Numbered from the stretch's first letter, positions 45,440-54,959 are shown. The stretch: DNA of 64,000 nt from JANYLB01 sp963837715 (GCA_963837715.1 CAWIOF010000002.1:2427581-2491580), one strand, 5' to 3'. Numbers and translations are program-made. Notes: generated by a model not told the origin, from the letters alone.

Positions 45440-46864
45440 TCACGGGCGCACCAGCCTGCCGAAGGCGTCGAGGTTCGCGAGGAACCGGTCCACGTCGTCG
45501 TCGGTGTGCTGCACCGACAAGGTCCACTGCTCGCACTTGCCCCACGGCGGCAGGAACACCCCGCGGTTGTGCTGCACCAACCAGTGCGCGTGACCCCACC
45601 GGTCGTCGTAGGCAAGGAAGTCGCGGTAGTTGCGGATGCGGTCGGGGGAGAACACGACACACCCCTTGGCCCCGAGGGCGCTCACATGGCCGTCGATGCC
45701 GTGGCGGACCAAGGTCGCCTCGCTGCCCTCGACGATCCGCACCCGCAGCCGTTCGAGGTGCTCGTAGGCGTCGGACGTGAGCACCTCGGTGAGCGTCGCC
45801 TTCGCCGCGGCCATCGTCAGCGGGTTGCCGTTGAACGTGCCGACCTGCTCGTAGGTGCCGTCGGTGATCGTCTCCATCACCTCGGCCGTGCCGCCGATCG
45901 CGCCGCAGGGAACTCCCCCACCCATCGCCTTCGCGAGGCAGATGATGTCGGGCGTGATGCCGGAGCGCTGCGTCATGCCACCGGGGCCAACGGTGAGGCC
46001 GGTCTTGACCTCGTCGTAGGCGAGCAGCGCGCCGTGCGCGTGCAGCCGGTCGCGCACGCCTTCGAGGTAGCCGTCGGGCGGCGGGATCACGCCGATGTTC
46101 ATCATCGCGGGCTCGAGGATCATCCCCGCGATCTCGCCCTCGTGCTCGGTGAGCGCCCAGTCGAGCGCGTCGAGATCACCGAACGGGACGACGACCGTGA
46201 GCGCGGCCAGCGCCTGCGGGATCGCGGGACCGGTGCGGATCGATGCGGGGCGACGGACCGGGCCCATCTCGTCGACACCGGGGTACACCGACCACTGCAC
46301 CGCGTCGTGGTGACCGTGGTAGCTGCCCTCGACCTTGATGATGCGCTCACGACCCGTGACCGCGCGCATCAGGTGGATCGCGTCCATCGTCGACTCGGTC
46401 CCGGAGTTGCCGAAGCGCCAGATCGGGAGCCCGAAGCGCTCGGCCAACGCCTCGGCAACGGGGATCACGTCGGCGGTGGGCTGCGCGAAGTGCGAACCGA
46501 GTGCAATGCGCTCCTGCACCGCTCTCACCACGGCCGGGTGGGCGTGACCGACGAGCATCGAACCGAACCCGTTGTGGAGGTCGACGTACTCGTGGCCGTC
46601 GGCGTCCCAGACACGCGAGCCGAGACCGTGGTCGATCCAGACCGTCTGTGGTGGCGCCATCTGCCAGTTCGACACCACGCCGCCGGCGAGGCTCGTCGTG
46701 GCCTCGGCCAACAAGCGCGCCGACTCGGGCAGCCGGGCGATGAACGCGGCCTCTTCAGCCGCGACGACCTGGTCGAGTGCCTCCAGGTCGACAGTGGGCA
46801 GGTCGACATGTGACAGATCAACAGTGGGCAGATCGCGATCCGGGCCGACCGGGGCGGTGGTCAT
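45440..46864 (-). CDS. Class III aminotransferase (GSA-aminomutase-like)
   Basis: The 474-residue PLP enzyme has YVDLHNGFGSMLVGHAHPA, FGNSGTESTMDAIHLMRAVT, AYDEVKTGL and the PLP lysine in CLAKAMGGGVPCGAIGG. The N terminus contains the repeated LPTVDL element, suggesting a linker expansion. It overlaps the Rieske gene by 4 bp (ATGA). It is similar to the protein encoded at 25540-26898. In this context it probably removes or transfers an amino group during catabolism. Confidence 0.88.
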   Translation of the reverse strand: MTTAPVGPDRDLPTVDLSHVDLPTVDLEALDQVVAAEEAAFIARLPESARLLAEATTSLAGGVVSNWQMAPPQTVWIDHGLGSRVWDADGHEYVDLHNGFGSMLVGHAHPAVVRAVQERIALGSHFAQPTADVIPVAEALAERFGLPIWRFGNSGTESTMDAIHLMRAVTGRERIIKVEGSYHGHHDAVQWSVYPGVDEMGPVRRPASIRTGPAIPQALAALTVVVPFGDLDALDWALTEHEGEIAGMILEPAMMNIGVIPPPDGYLEGVRDRLHAHGALLAYDEVKTGLTVGPGGMTQRSGITPDIICLAKAMGGGVPCGAIGGTAEVMETITDGTYEQVGTFNGNPLTMAAAKATLTEVLTSDAYEHLERLRVRIVEGSEATLVRHGIDGHVSALGAKGCVVFSPDRIRNYRDFLAYDDRWGHAHWLVQHNRGVFLPPWGKCEQWTLSVQHTDDDVDRFLANLDAFGRLVRP

Positions 46865-48055
46865 CCGACACTCCCCTCACGCGGGCGTCCCGCGACGTTC
46901 GCGGGACCGGCGTCGAGCGGTTGGCCGAGGTAGCCGCGGGCCACCATCGCGGTGAACCGCTGCACGGCGTCCTCGTCGACACCGAACGGACCCGGTCGGA
47001 AGCCGCGCGACACGAGACCGCGCTGCACGTTCTCGCACGCGGTCCAGTCCTGGCGGTTCGTCACGTCCCAGAAGTCGACGGCGTAGGCCGGATCGAAGTC
47101 GGGCCGGGCGACCGCCTCGGGCGCGAACAACCACTCGCACTCGACCTCGCTCACGCCCGGGGAGACGGGCTCGATGCGGTGGGTCATCACGTAGTCGGGG
47201 TGCAGGCTCACCAAGAAGTTGGGGAAGAGGCCCACGTAGACGACCTCACGGGCCTGCGCGTCGTCGAGGCCGGGCAGACGGACACCGTCGCTCTCACCCG
47301 ACATCGACATCGTCTCCGCGTCGGGCGCGAGCTCCATCGTGCCGCCGACCCACGCACCGCTCAGGTCGTAGTTCGAGCCGCTCTCCGGTGCGCTCACCCG
47401 GCACAGCTCCGGGTGGATCAAGGAGCAGTGGAAGCACTCCTGGTAGTTCTCCGCCGCCAACTTCCAGTTGGCCTGCATCGTGTAGTCGTGCCGGGCCGCG
47501 ACGACGAGATCGGCCGCTCCGTAGGGGGCCAGCACCGTCTCGAAGTCGCCGAAGTACTCGGTGAGCGGCGGCGCGTCGCCCGAGAGGTTGACCATCGCCC
47601 AGCCGTGCCACTCCTCGACTCGCACCGGCGTGAGCCCGTGCTGCGACATGTCGAATCCCGCGGGCGGTTCGTAGCGGGGCGTCGCGGTGAGCGAACCGTC
47701 GAGCGCGTACGTCCACGCGTGGTACGGGCAGTTGATCTGCGATCGGTGCGCGTGGGCTCCACAGGGCAGCAGCTCGCTCCCCCGGTGCGCGCACACGTTG
47801 TAGAACGCGCGCAGGCGACTGTCGTCGCCGCGCACGAGCAGGATCGAGTCACCCGCGGCACGAACGGCACGACGCGCGCCGGCCTGCACGAGATCGGCGC
47901 TCCGCCCCGCGCCGACCCATCCACCCCGGAAGAAGTGCTCGCGTTCGAACTCGAGCACGTCGTCGCCCGTGTAGGCACGAGCCGGCAGCATCGAGCCGCT
48001 CGCCTCGGGATCGAGCACCCCGGAGAGGTCGGCGCTCGGTGAAGGGTCCGGTCAT
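46861..48055 (-). CDS. Rieske oxygenase alpha subunit, frameshifted near its start
   Basis: The protein has a Rieske [2Fe-2S] domain (NVCAHRGSELLP and NCPYHAWTY) and the mononuclear iron site NWKLAAENYQECFHCSLIHP. It belongs with ring-hydroxylating and quaternary-amine oxygenases of ~390 residues. An ATG at 48,055 with GGAGGGG overlaps the upstream stop by 4 bp (ATGA) and begins MTGPFTE. A one-base excess near 48,030 is needed to join it to LSGVLDPEASGSMLPARAY. Otherwise translation would have to start at the GTG at 48,018, which lacks a ribosome binding site. No reductase partner is in the window. Confidence 0.88.
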
Positions 48056-49677
48056 CGCCCCACCCTCCACTTGGCCTTGAGGTCCTGGCGCTTCTTGTCA
48101 CTGATGATGCGCTTCGAGCAGAGGTACGCCGGGATCCCGGTCACTCCCCCACCCGCGTGCGTCGCCGAGCTGCACTGGTACAGCCCGTCGATCGGGGTCG
48201 TGTAGTCGGCATATCCCGGCGCGGGCCGCATGTGGAAGAGCTGGTCGGGCGAGAGCTCGCCGTGGAAGATGTTGCCGCCGATCAGGCCGTACTCGTGCTC
48301 CATCTCGTAGGGCCCGATCACCTGGCGGTGGATGATCGACTGCTTGAAGTTCGGCGCGAACTCGGTGTAGCCGTCGACGATGCGGTCGGCGTAGGCCTCG
48401 AGCTCCTCGGTGTGCGGCTCCTCCGACCACGTCTCGGGGACCCACTGCGTGAACAGCGACATCACGTGGGTGCCCTCGGGGCAGAGCGTGCGGTCGAACA
48501 CCGACGGGATGCACCCGTCGGAGAAGGGTGCGGTCGCAGGCTTGCCCTCTCGGGCATCGATGAACGCCTTCTCGAGGTACGCGACCGATGGGCAGAGCTC
48601 GATCGAACCACCGTGGTGCTCCTGCACGTTGGTGCCGGGGTCGGCGATGAAGTCGGGCAACTCGGAGAGCGCGAGGTTGACCTTCACCGTTCCACTGCGG
48701 GTGCGCCAACGCTCGAGGTCTGCGACGAAGTCGGCCGGGAGCTCCTGGCGGTCGATCTGACGCAGGAACGTGATCTGCGGGTGCGTGGCCGCGACCACGA
48801 TCGGGGCCCGGAACTCGGTGCCGTCCTGCAGCACGACGCCGGTCGCGCGGCCGTTCTGCACGAGGATGCGCTCGACGGGAGAGTCGGTGCGCACGGTCGC
48901 GCCGAGGTTCTCGGCCGACGCACGGATCGCAGCGGCGATCGCGCCCATGCCGCCTTCGGGGAAGCCCCACGAGCCGAGGTGGCCGTCGCCGACGTCACCG
49001 ATCGAGTGGTGCACCATCACGTACGCGGTGCCCGGCTCCTCGGGACCGGCCCAGGTACCGATGATCCCGTTGATCGCAAGATCGGTCTTCACCTGGTCCG
49101 ACTCGAACCAGCCGTCGAGCAGGTCGGTGATGCTCATCGTGAAGAGCCGCGTGACGTCGGCGACCGAACGGGTGTCGAGCCCGCGCAGCTGCCAGGCGAG
49201 GCGGACCTGCTCGACGAGATCGCGCGGCCGGCGCGAGCCGACGTTCGGTGGCGACTGCATGAGGAGCGGGCCGAGCACACTCGCGATGCCCTCCATGTAG
49301 GCCTCCCACTTGGGGAAGTTCTCCGCGTCCTTCTTCGAGAACTTGGCGATCTCCTCCTGGGTGCGGACCGGGTCGTCGTAGTGGGTGAGCGACCGGCCGT
49401 CGGGGAACGGGATGTAGCCCGGCCCCATCGGGTGCACCTTGTAGCCGAAGCGCTCGAGCTCGAGATCACGGATGATCGTCGGGGGCATGAGGCTCACCAC
49501 GTACGAGAGCGTCGTGATCTTGAACTCAGGCCCGAACGGCGTCTCCGTGCTCGACGCCCCTCCGGTGGCACCGCGCGCCTCGAGCACGAGTGGCTCCAGT
49601 CCGGCGCGAGCGAGGTACCCGGCGGTGACGAGGCCGTTGTGGCCCCCTCCGATGACGATCGCCCCGTGCTCCACCAT
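48052..49677 (-). CDS. FAD-dependent oxidoreductase, PYROXD2/phytoene-dehydrogenase-like
   Basis: The 541-residue flavoprotein starts with AIVIGGGHNGLVTAGYLARAG and EARGATGGASSTETPFG, and ends with GLYQCSSATHAGGGVTGIPA. It is a paralogue of the protein at 43773-45344 with only moderate similarity. It is the first gene of the minus-strand operon and lies 25 bp from a palindromic operator. I infer an oxidation step on an amine or polyene-like substrate; specificity is not visible. Confidence 0.88.
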   Translation of the reverse strand: MVEHGAIVIGGGHNGLVTAGYLARAGLEPLVLEARGATGGASSTETPFGPEFKITTLSYVVSLMPPTIIRDLELERFGYKVHPMGPGYIPFPDGRSLTHYDDPVRTQEEIAKFSKKDAENFPKWEAYMEGIASVLGPLLMQSPPNVGSRRPRDLVEQVRLAWQLRGLDTRSVADVTRLFTMSITDLLDGWFESDQVKTDLAINGIIGTWAGPEEPGTAYVMVHHSIGDVGDGHLGSWGFPEGGMGAIAAAIRASAENLGATVRTDSPVERILVQNGRATGVVLQDGTEFRAPIVVAATHPQITFLRQIDRQELPADFVADLERWRTRSGTVKVNLALSELPDFIADPGTNVQEHHGGSIELCPSVAYLEKAFIDAREGKPATAPFSDGCIPSVFDRTLCPEGTHVMSLFTQWVPETWSEEPHTEELEAYADRIVDGYTEFAPNFKQSIIHRQVIGPYEMEHEYGLIGGNIFHGELSPDQLFHMRPAPGYADYTTPIDGLYQCSSATHAGGGVTGIPAYLCSKRIISDKKRQDLKAKWRVGR

Positions 49678-49701
49678 GTGCTCCGATCACCGCTTGCTAC
49701 T

Positions 49702-49721
49702 TACTGACTGATCAGTCAGTA
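49702..49721. promoter_or_regulatory. Perfect 20-bp palindrome, likely TetR operator
   Basis: TACTGACTGATCAGTCAGTA is its own reverse complement. It lies between the divergent FAD oxidoreductase and second Rieske gene. TGACTGATCAGTCA-like cores are typical of TetR/BetI-type operators, and a TetR gene ends the plus-strand pair. The site would allow one repressor to control both transcripts. Confidence 0.8.
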
Positions 49722-49765
49722 TAGGGATCGGACCGGCCCGCGTCCACCGCTCCGGAGAGACAGCC

Positions 49766-50915
49766 ATGGAGACACTCGAGCACGAGATCCGCGCCCGACG
49801 GGGCGTCACGGTCGAGCACGCCCGGACCCTGCCCGCGTCGTGGTACGCCGACCCCGACCACTTCCGCGTCGAGGTCGACGCGGTCTTCCACCACGAATGG
49901 GTGGGCGTCGGCGTGGCCGACGACGTCGCGTCACCCGGGTCCTACCTCGCGACAACCGTGGGTGGCACCGTGCCGATCGTCGTCACCCGCGACGAAGAGG
50001 GGACGCTCCGGGCGTTCCACAACGTGTGTCGACACCGCGCCGCGCCGGTCGCCGAGGGCTGCGGTGAGGCGCGCCTGCTGCAGTGCCCGTACCACGCCTG
50101 GATCTACCGACTCGACGGCACACTCGCCAAAGCAGGTGGCATCGGGACCCCCGAAGGCTTCACCACCGACGACCTCCCGCTGCACGAGGTGCGGGTCGCG
50201 ACGTTCGCGCGGTCCGTCTTCGTCAACCTCGACCCCGACGCGCCCGACTTCGACCCCGGGCCGCTCGCGGCCGGCCTGACGCCCTACGCGCTCGACCGCA
50301 TGGAGCTCGTCGCCCGTGATCGGTGGGAGCGTTCCTTCAACTGGAAGGTGTTCCTCGAGAACTACTCGGAGAACTACCACACGCCGTTCGTCCATCCCGA
50401 GCTGATCAGCGCCGGGTGGGACTACCCGATGGAGACCGCAGGCCCGATCGTCTTCGCGTGGGACGCGCCCCATCTCCCCCGCTCTCCCGGCGAGGAGGCG
50501 CTCGCGAACACGCGCCCGGGCCGACCGGGTTGGGAACGCGTCGCCGACGCCTTCGAAGACGACTCCTTCATCGGCGGTTCGTACCTGACCCTCTGGCCGA
50601 ACGCGATGATCAGCGTGTTCGCCGACTTCGCGGCGTCGTTGCGGCTCGAACCGCTCGGACCCGACCGCACCGTCGTCACCCGTGAGTACTTCTGGCACGA
50701 CCGCGTCCCCGATCGCGCGTCGGCAGACGGACCTGCGCGCCACCCAACTGGTCGGGGCCCAGGACCTCGACATCTGTGAGGCCGTCCAACGCTCACACTC
50801 CGGTGGGACCTCGGCCGATGGCCCGCTGTCGACCGAACACGAACGCGGCGTCGCGCACGTGCACCAGCTCCTCGTGGCTGCGCTCGAGCGCTCACTCGAA
50901 CGGGTCCCGCGATGA
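49766..50915 (+). CDS. Rieske oxygenase alpha subunit, frameshifted near its end
   Basis: The ~383-residue protein has NVCRHRAAPVAEGCG and QCPYHAWIYRLDG (Rieske cluster) and NWKVFLENYSENYHTPFVHP (catalytic iron). It resembles the choline/betaine/carnitine-type aromatic oxygenases. The frame changes near 50,722; removing one base gives RQTDLRATQLVGAQDLDICE and an end at 50,915. GGAG precedes the ATG. It overlaps the TetR gene by 4 bp and is divergent from the minus-strand operon. Confidence 0.88.
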
Positions 50916-51547
50916 GTGGCCGCGTCCGTCGTGCCGACGCCGAGGTCCGCAAGACCGAGATCCTCGAGACCACGGTCCGAGTCGTGCTCGAGCGCGGCTT
51001 CGGCAACACCCGCGTCGCCGACGTCGCCGCCGCGCTGGGCGTCAGCACCGGGCTGATCCACTACCACTTCTCGTCAAAGGACGAGCTGCTCGCCGAGGCG
51101 TTCCGGTTCGCAGCCGACGCCGACATCGCCCGGGTCGGGAAGGTCCTCGCCGAGGGCAGCAACGCACTCGAGCGACTCGACCGCGCCCTGCGCGACTACG
51201 TCCCGGGAGCCACGGGCGAAGAGGTCTGGGTGCTCTGGATCGACGCGTGGGGTCAGGCACTTCGCGATCCCGCCCTGCGCGAGATCTCGGAGGAGCTGGA
51301 TCAGGCGTGGGTCACCCTCTTCGAGCGGATCATCGTCGACGGTGTGGCCGAGCACCGGTTCACCTGCACCGACCCGGGAGCCGTCGCCTGGCGCCTCGCG
51401 GCCCTGCTCGACGGACTCGCCCTGCACGTGACCGTCCACCGCCGCTCCATGAGCCGGGCCCAGATGCTCGAGCACGCCCGAACCGCCGCGTGCCTCGAAC
51501 TGGGCCTCCCCCGCAGTGCCCTCCCGGCCGGGCGGGGCTCGACGTAG
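50912..51547 (+). CDS. TetR/BetI-like regulator
   Basis: The 211-residue protein has the helix-turn-helix NTRVADVAAALGVSTGLIHYHFSS and a ligand domain with WVLWIDAWGQALRDPALREI, a pattern seen in BetI-like regulators. It overlaps the Rieske gene by ATGA. It is the natural candidate to bind the palindrome at 49702-49721. Confidence 0.88.
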   Translation: MSGRVRRADAEVRKTEILETTVRVVLERGFGNTRVADVAAALGVSTGLIHYHFSSKDELLAEAFRFAADADIARVGKVLAEGSNALERLDRALRDYVPGATGEEVWVLWIDAWGQALRDPALREISEELDQAWVTLFERIIVDGVAEHRFTCTDPGAVAWRLAALLDGLALHVTVHRRSMSRAQMLEHARTAACLELGLPRSALPAGRGST

Positions 51548-51556
51548 CCTGGTCGG

Positions 51557-51862
51557 GTGACCGACGCCGAGAGTCCGTCCGACGCGAGTGAACCGAGCCG
51601 TCCGGTCGACCGGTTCCGACGCACCGCGGCCGGCTCGGTGGTCGCGGCAGGCCTGTTCGGTCTGCGCGACGCACTCGAGGGGCGCCCGGAGCGGGAACAG
51701 TCGGCGGTGGTCTCCGAGGCGCGCACACCCGACGACAACGGCCCCATCGAGGTGATCCTCGACTTCGACCGACCCGGCCATGGCATCGTCGTGATCCATC
51801 GCGACCCGATCGCCGACGAGCCGGCCGACGGACCGGACCCCGACGGCGCGCAGTCGAACTAG
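51557..51862 (+). CDS. Hypothetical protein
   Basis: The 101-residue protein has no recognised domain. SVVAAGLFGLRDALEGRPE and GPIEVILDFDRPGHGIVVIH look like folded segments; the ends are acidic and disordered. The GTG start lies 10 bp after the TetR stop. Its stop overlaps the convergent STAS gene by 4 bp (CTAG). Confidence 0.6.
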   Translation: MTDAESPSDASEPSRPVDRFRRTAAGSVVAAGLFGLRDALEGRPEREQSAVVSEARTPDDNGPIEVILDFDRPGHGIVVIHRDPIADEPADGPDPDGAQSN

Positions 51863-52251
51863 CGGATCACGAACTCGCGGTCGACTTCGGTCAGGTCGAG
51901 CACACGACGGACGGATTCGATCGGCGAATCGAGCACCATCCCGACCGCCACGTCGTCGGCACGCCGCGCGGCACGAACCAGCGCAGCCACCCCCGAGGCG
52001 TCGATGAACACCAGGGCCGACAGATCGAGCACCAAGCGGCGGGGTGCCTCGGCCACGGCGACGGCGAGGCACTCTTCGAGGCTCGGGATCGCAACGAGGT
52101 CGAGCTCCCCGCAGAGCTGCACGACGATGTCGAGGTGCTGGGTGACGACGAGCAGAGAGAACTCGGAAGGGTTCGGGCAGCGCCACGTCGCCGAACGGGT
52201 CCGCCGATGCGGGGTGGTGGCAGGTGTCGACTCCGAGCCACCTTCACCCAT
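51859..52251 (-). CDS. STAS-domain anti-sigma factor antagonist-like protein
   Basis: The 130-residue protein has a STAS domain over its last ~95 residues: GELDLVAIPSLEECLAVA, then LVLDLSALVFIDASGVAALV, whose serine in DASG is the usual phosphorylation site. The first ~30 residues are S/T-rich and not conserved. It would act by partner switching with an anti-sigma kinase, but none is encoded nearby. The ATG at 52,251 is chosen as the last start before the domain. Confidence 0.75.
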   Translation of the reverse strand: MGEGGSESTPATTPHRRTRSATWRCPNPSEFSLLVVTQHLDIVVQLCGELDLVAIPSLEECLAVAVAEAPRRLVLDLSALVFIDASGVAALVRAARRADDVAVGMVLDSPIESVRRVLDLTEVDREFVIR

Positions 52252-52343
52252 GCGGACACCCATTCGGTCACCCTGCCCCGAAACGAGCTCACGCAAACGG
52301 CTCGCGTCGGTTTCGCGCGGCGGGAAACGGGTACCACCACGGC

Positions 52344-52823
52344 ATGACGACGATCCCCCCCACCGCCCCTCCGTTCCGCGCCCCGAGCAGCCGGGGCCAG
52401 ACGCTCGAGCTCGACAGCTTCGCCGGAAAGGTTCCGATCGTGATGTTCGACGCGGGCCGGCTCGGCGAACCGTCGAGGGCGCTCGTGTCGGAGCTCGACC
52501 GGCGTGAGGTCGAGTTCGGCCACCAGCGCGTCCAGTTGCTCGGTGTGGCCGAGGCCACCGCGGCCGAGCTCCGGGCGTTCGCGACCGAACACGCCATCGA
52601 GGCCGCCCTGATCGCCGATCCCGACGGAACGATCGGGCGGGACTACGGGCTCGACGGCAACGAGCACCGAGCCGTCGTCGTGGATCTCGCGCTCGGCGTG
52701 ACCGCACTCGTCGGCGGCCCCGAAGACGCCACGGCGTTCGCCGAATGGCTCCTTCGCGCCATCGCGGAACTCGGACTCACCGACGACGCGGCCCCGGTCG
52801 GCCCGCCGACCGAAGCCGGCTGA
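52344..52823 (+). CDS. Redoxin-like protein without cysteines
   Basis: The 159-residue protein resembles the AhpC/thioredoxin-like redoxin fold: APPFRAPSSRGQTLELDSFA, then VQLLGVAEATAAELRAF and LIADPDGTIGRDYGL. The peroxidatic cysteine region reads MFDAGRLGEPSRAL and there is no cysteine anywhere, so it cannot be a thiol peroxidase. It lies 7 bp before the diiron-type gene, which suggests a shared function. Confidence 0.65.
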   Translation: MTTIPPTAPPFRAPSSRGQTLELDSFAGKVPIVMFDAGRLGEPSRALVSELDRREVEFGHQRVQLLGVAEATAAELRAFATEHAIEAALIADPDGTIGRDYGLDGNEHRAVVVDLALGVTALVGGPEDATAFAEWLLRAIAELGLTDDAAPVGPPTEAG

Positions 52824-52830
52824 GCCGATC

Positions 52831-53919
52831 ATGTCTCCCGCGCTCCCCGCTCCCCGCGGTCCGCTGAGCGAGACCGTGATCCGGTCGTTGCGACGCGCCG
52901 CGGCTCCGGTTTCCATCCCACTCGCCGACGACTTCGACGCGTTCGGCGACGACGCGCAACTCGCGCTCACGTGTTGCTACGAGCTCCACTACCGCTCGTT
53001 CGCCGGCGTCGACGATCGGTGGGAGTGGGATCCGGGCCTGCTCACCCTCCGCCGCAGGATCGAGGACGCGTTCGTCGATCGCCTCGTCGACGAGATCGGT
53101 CCGCCGCAGGCCGTTCCCGCGGCCGCCGTCATCCCGTCGCTGCGGGACCTCGCCCACGGTGACGGAGGGACGAGTGGCCCCTCGCTGTCGCGCTTCATGG
53201 CCGAGTCCGGAACCCGGGAACAGATGCGTGAGTTCTGCGTCCACCGCTCCGCGTACCAGCGCAAGGAGGCCGACCCCCACACCTGGGTGATCCCGCGGTT
53301 GCACGGGCGGGCCAAGGCCGCCACCGTGATGATCCAGTACGACGAGTACGGCGAGGGTCACGCGCCCGACATGCACGCCGAGCTCTTCGCCACCACCATG
53401 CAGGAGCTCGACCTCGATCCCGCATACGGCGCCTACCTCGACCTCCTCCCGGCGACGACGCTGGCGACCGGGAACCTGGTGACGCTCTTCGGTCTGCACC
53501 GGCGCTGGCGCGCCGCGTGCGTCGGCCACCTGGCGCTCTTCGAGATGACCTCGGTCGGGCCGATGCAGCGGTACGCGACCGCGCTCGAGCGCTTCGGTGT
53601 CGGCCCGGCGGGGCGGCGCTTCTACGACGTCCACGTCACGGCCGACGCGGTGCACGAACAGATCGCCCAGCACGACCTCGTCGAGGGCATGCTCGAGGCC
53701 GAACCCGCGACCGCCGGGATGATCCTCTTCGGGTCACGCGCGCTCGTCGAGATCGAACGGAGGTTCGCGGGCCACCTGTTCGACGCGTGGCACTCCGGAC
53801 GAACCTCGTTGTGCGCACCGCTCGAGCGCGGACACTCGGGAGCGGCGGAGGTCATCCGTGACCCAACGCCACCACTCAACGCCCTGGTGCGAGTCACTCC
53901 GCCCGCGAGCGTGGGGTGA
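52831..53919 (+). CDS. Heme-oxygenase-like iron-containing redox enzyme
   Basis: The 362-residue protein matches the iron-containing redox (HDO-type) group. Likely metal ligands are in CCYELHYRSF, HRSAYQRKEADPHTWVI, YDEYGEGHAPDMHAELF and DVHVTADAVHEQIAQHD, consistent with a diiron site in a helical bundle. Such enzymes carry out oxidative cleavages or N-oxygenations in natural-product pathways. It follows the cysteine-free redoxin gene after 7 bp. The substrate is unknown. Confidence 0.75.
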   Translation: MSPALPAPRGPLSETVIRSLRRAAAPVSIPLADDFDAFGDDAQLALTCCYELHYRSFAGVDDRWEWDPGLLTLRRRIEDAFVDRLVDEIGPPQAVPAAAVIPSLRDLAHGDGGTSGPSLSRFMAESGTREQMREFCVHRSAYQRKEADPHTWVIPRLHGRAKAATVMIQYDEYGEGHAPDMHAELFATTMQELDLDPAYGAYLDLLPATTLATGNLVTLFGLHRRWRAACVGHLALFEMTSVGPMQRYATALERFGVGPAGRRFYDVHVTADAVHEQIAQHDLVEGMLEAEPATAGMILFGSRALVEIERRFAGHLFDAWHSGRTSLCAPLERGHSGAAEVIRDPTPPLNALVRVTPPASVG

Positions 53920-54046
53920 CGCTGCCGCCCCCGAAGTCCTTGGTTCTACACCGCGAAGGGTGCAGCCGTCACAACCGGGGCGAGTCCGACGCGACTGCGG
54001 CAGCCGGTCGTCACCCAGGGTGGTCGGAGCCGCTCGCTCCAACCCC

Positions 54047-54790
54047 TCAGGTTTGGCGCTCGTAGGTCCATCCGCCGTCGCCCATCAGCAGACGGTGTCG
54101 GGATCCCGACGCATCCGGATCGCCGGTTTCGTAGCCGGCATCGCCTTGCCACATCGCGACGATCGCGTCGTCGATACTCCCGATCCGTGTCTCGAACAGC
54201 TCCGGCTCCCGTCGGTCGATCGCCGCGAGGGCATCGTCGACGGTCGCGAACTGGGCGAGGTCGTGCAGGGTGACCCAGGTCGGCGGCGCGAGCTCGATCT
54301 CGCCTGCGTCGCGTCGCGCGATCCCGTCGGCGGGTCGTACCCAAGCGTGTTCGTGGATCTCTCCACCGTCGACGACGACATCACCCTCGGGAGCCCGGGC
54401 CACGAAGAACCACGTCGTGAACCGCTTGGGCGCGATCTTCGGCGGACTCCAGTGCGCGTAGACGCTCAGCGCATCCGCCGCGACGACGAGGCCGGCCTCC
54501 TCCGCCGCTTCGCGCACCGCGGCGTTGCGCGCGGCCTGCAGGATCGCGGCGACTGGTTCCGTGGTCTCGTCGTCGAGCCGATCGCCGGGATCGACGCGCC
54601 CGCCCGGGAAGACCCACATCCCCCCGAACGCGAGCTTCGAGTTGCGTTGCAGCACCAACGTCTCGACGCCGTCGCCACCGTCGCGGAGGAGCACCACCGT
54701 GGCGGCCGGGATGGCCTCGGAGCCGGGTTCGGCAGCCATCGGACCGAGTCGCTCGGCCCAGGCCCGCATCCGTTCGTCGCTCCCGGCCAT
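54047..54790 (-). CDS. NUDIX hydrolase
   Basis: The 247-residue protein contains a Nudix domain: WVFPGGRVDPGDR is followed, after an insertion of roughly 20 residues, by NAAVREAAEEAGLVV, the metal-binding REAxEEAG part. The insertion is like that of the NUDT19/RP2 group, which act on CoA esters. Direct function is inference. It lies alone on the minus strand before an MMPL gene on the other strand. Confidence 0.85.
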   Translation of the reverse strand: MAGSDERMRAWAERLGPMAAEPGSEAIPAATVVLLRDGGDGVETLVLQRNSKLAFGGMWVFPGGRVDPGDRLDDETTEPVAAILQAARNAAVREAAEEAGLVVAADALSVYAHWSPPKIAPKRFTTWFFVARAPEGDVVVDGGEIHEHAWVRPADGIARRDAGEIELAPPTWVTLHDLAQFATVDDALAAIDRREPELFETRIGSIDDAIVAMWQGDAGYETGDPDASGSRHRLLMGDGGWTYERQT

Positions 54791-54959
54791 CGCCGCACTG
54801 TATCGGCGGTCCGGCGTGCGGTCCGGCCCCGAAACCGGTCATCGACTGTCCGTGGGCGTCGCTAAGTTGACCGGAGCCGCGGGCTGTCCCCGGCCCGCAC
54901 AGCCCGTCGCGAACCCGCCCCGTCGAACCCGACGTCCTGGACCCCACTCCGGAGGAACC

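Noticed and set aside
14130..50730. Programmed +1 frameshifting as an explanation for the broken genes
   Set aside because: The sites share no slippery sequence or stop context and occur in many unrelated genes, so error or decay is more likely.
52249..52707. N-terminal extension of the STAS gene to 52707
   Set aside because: The extra codons are arginine-rich and antisense to the redoxin gene, with no homology.
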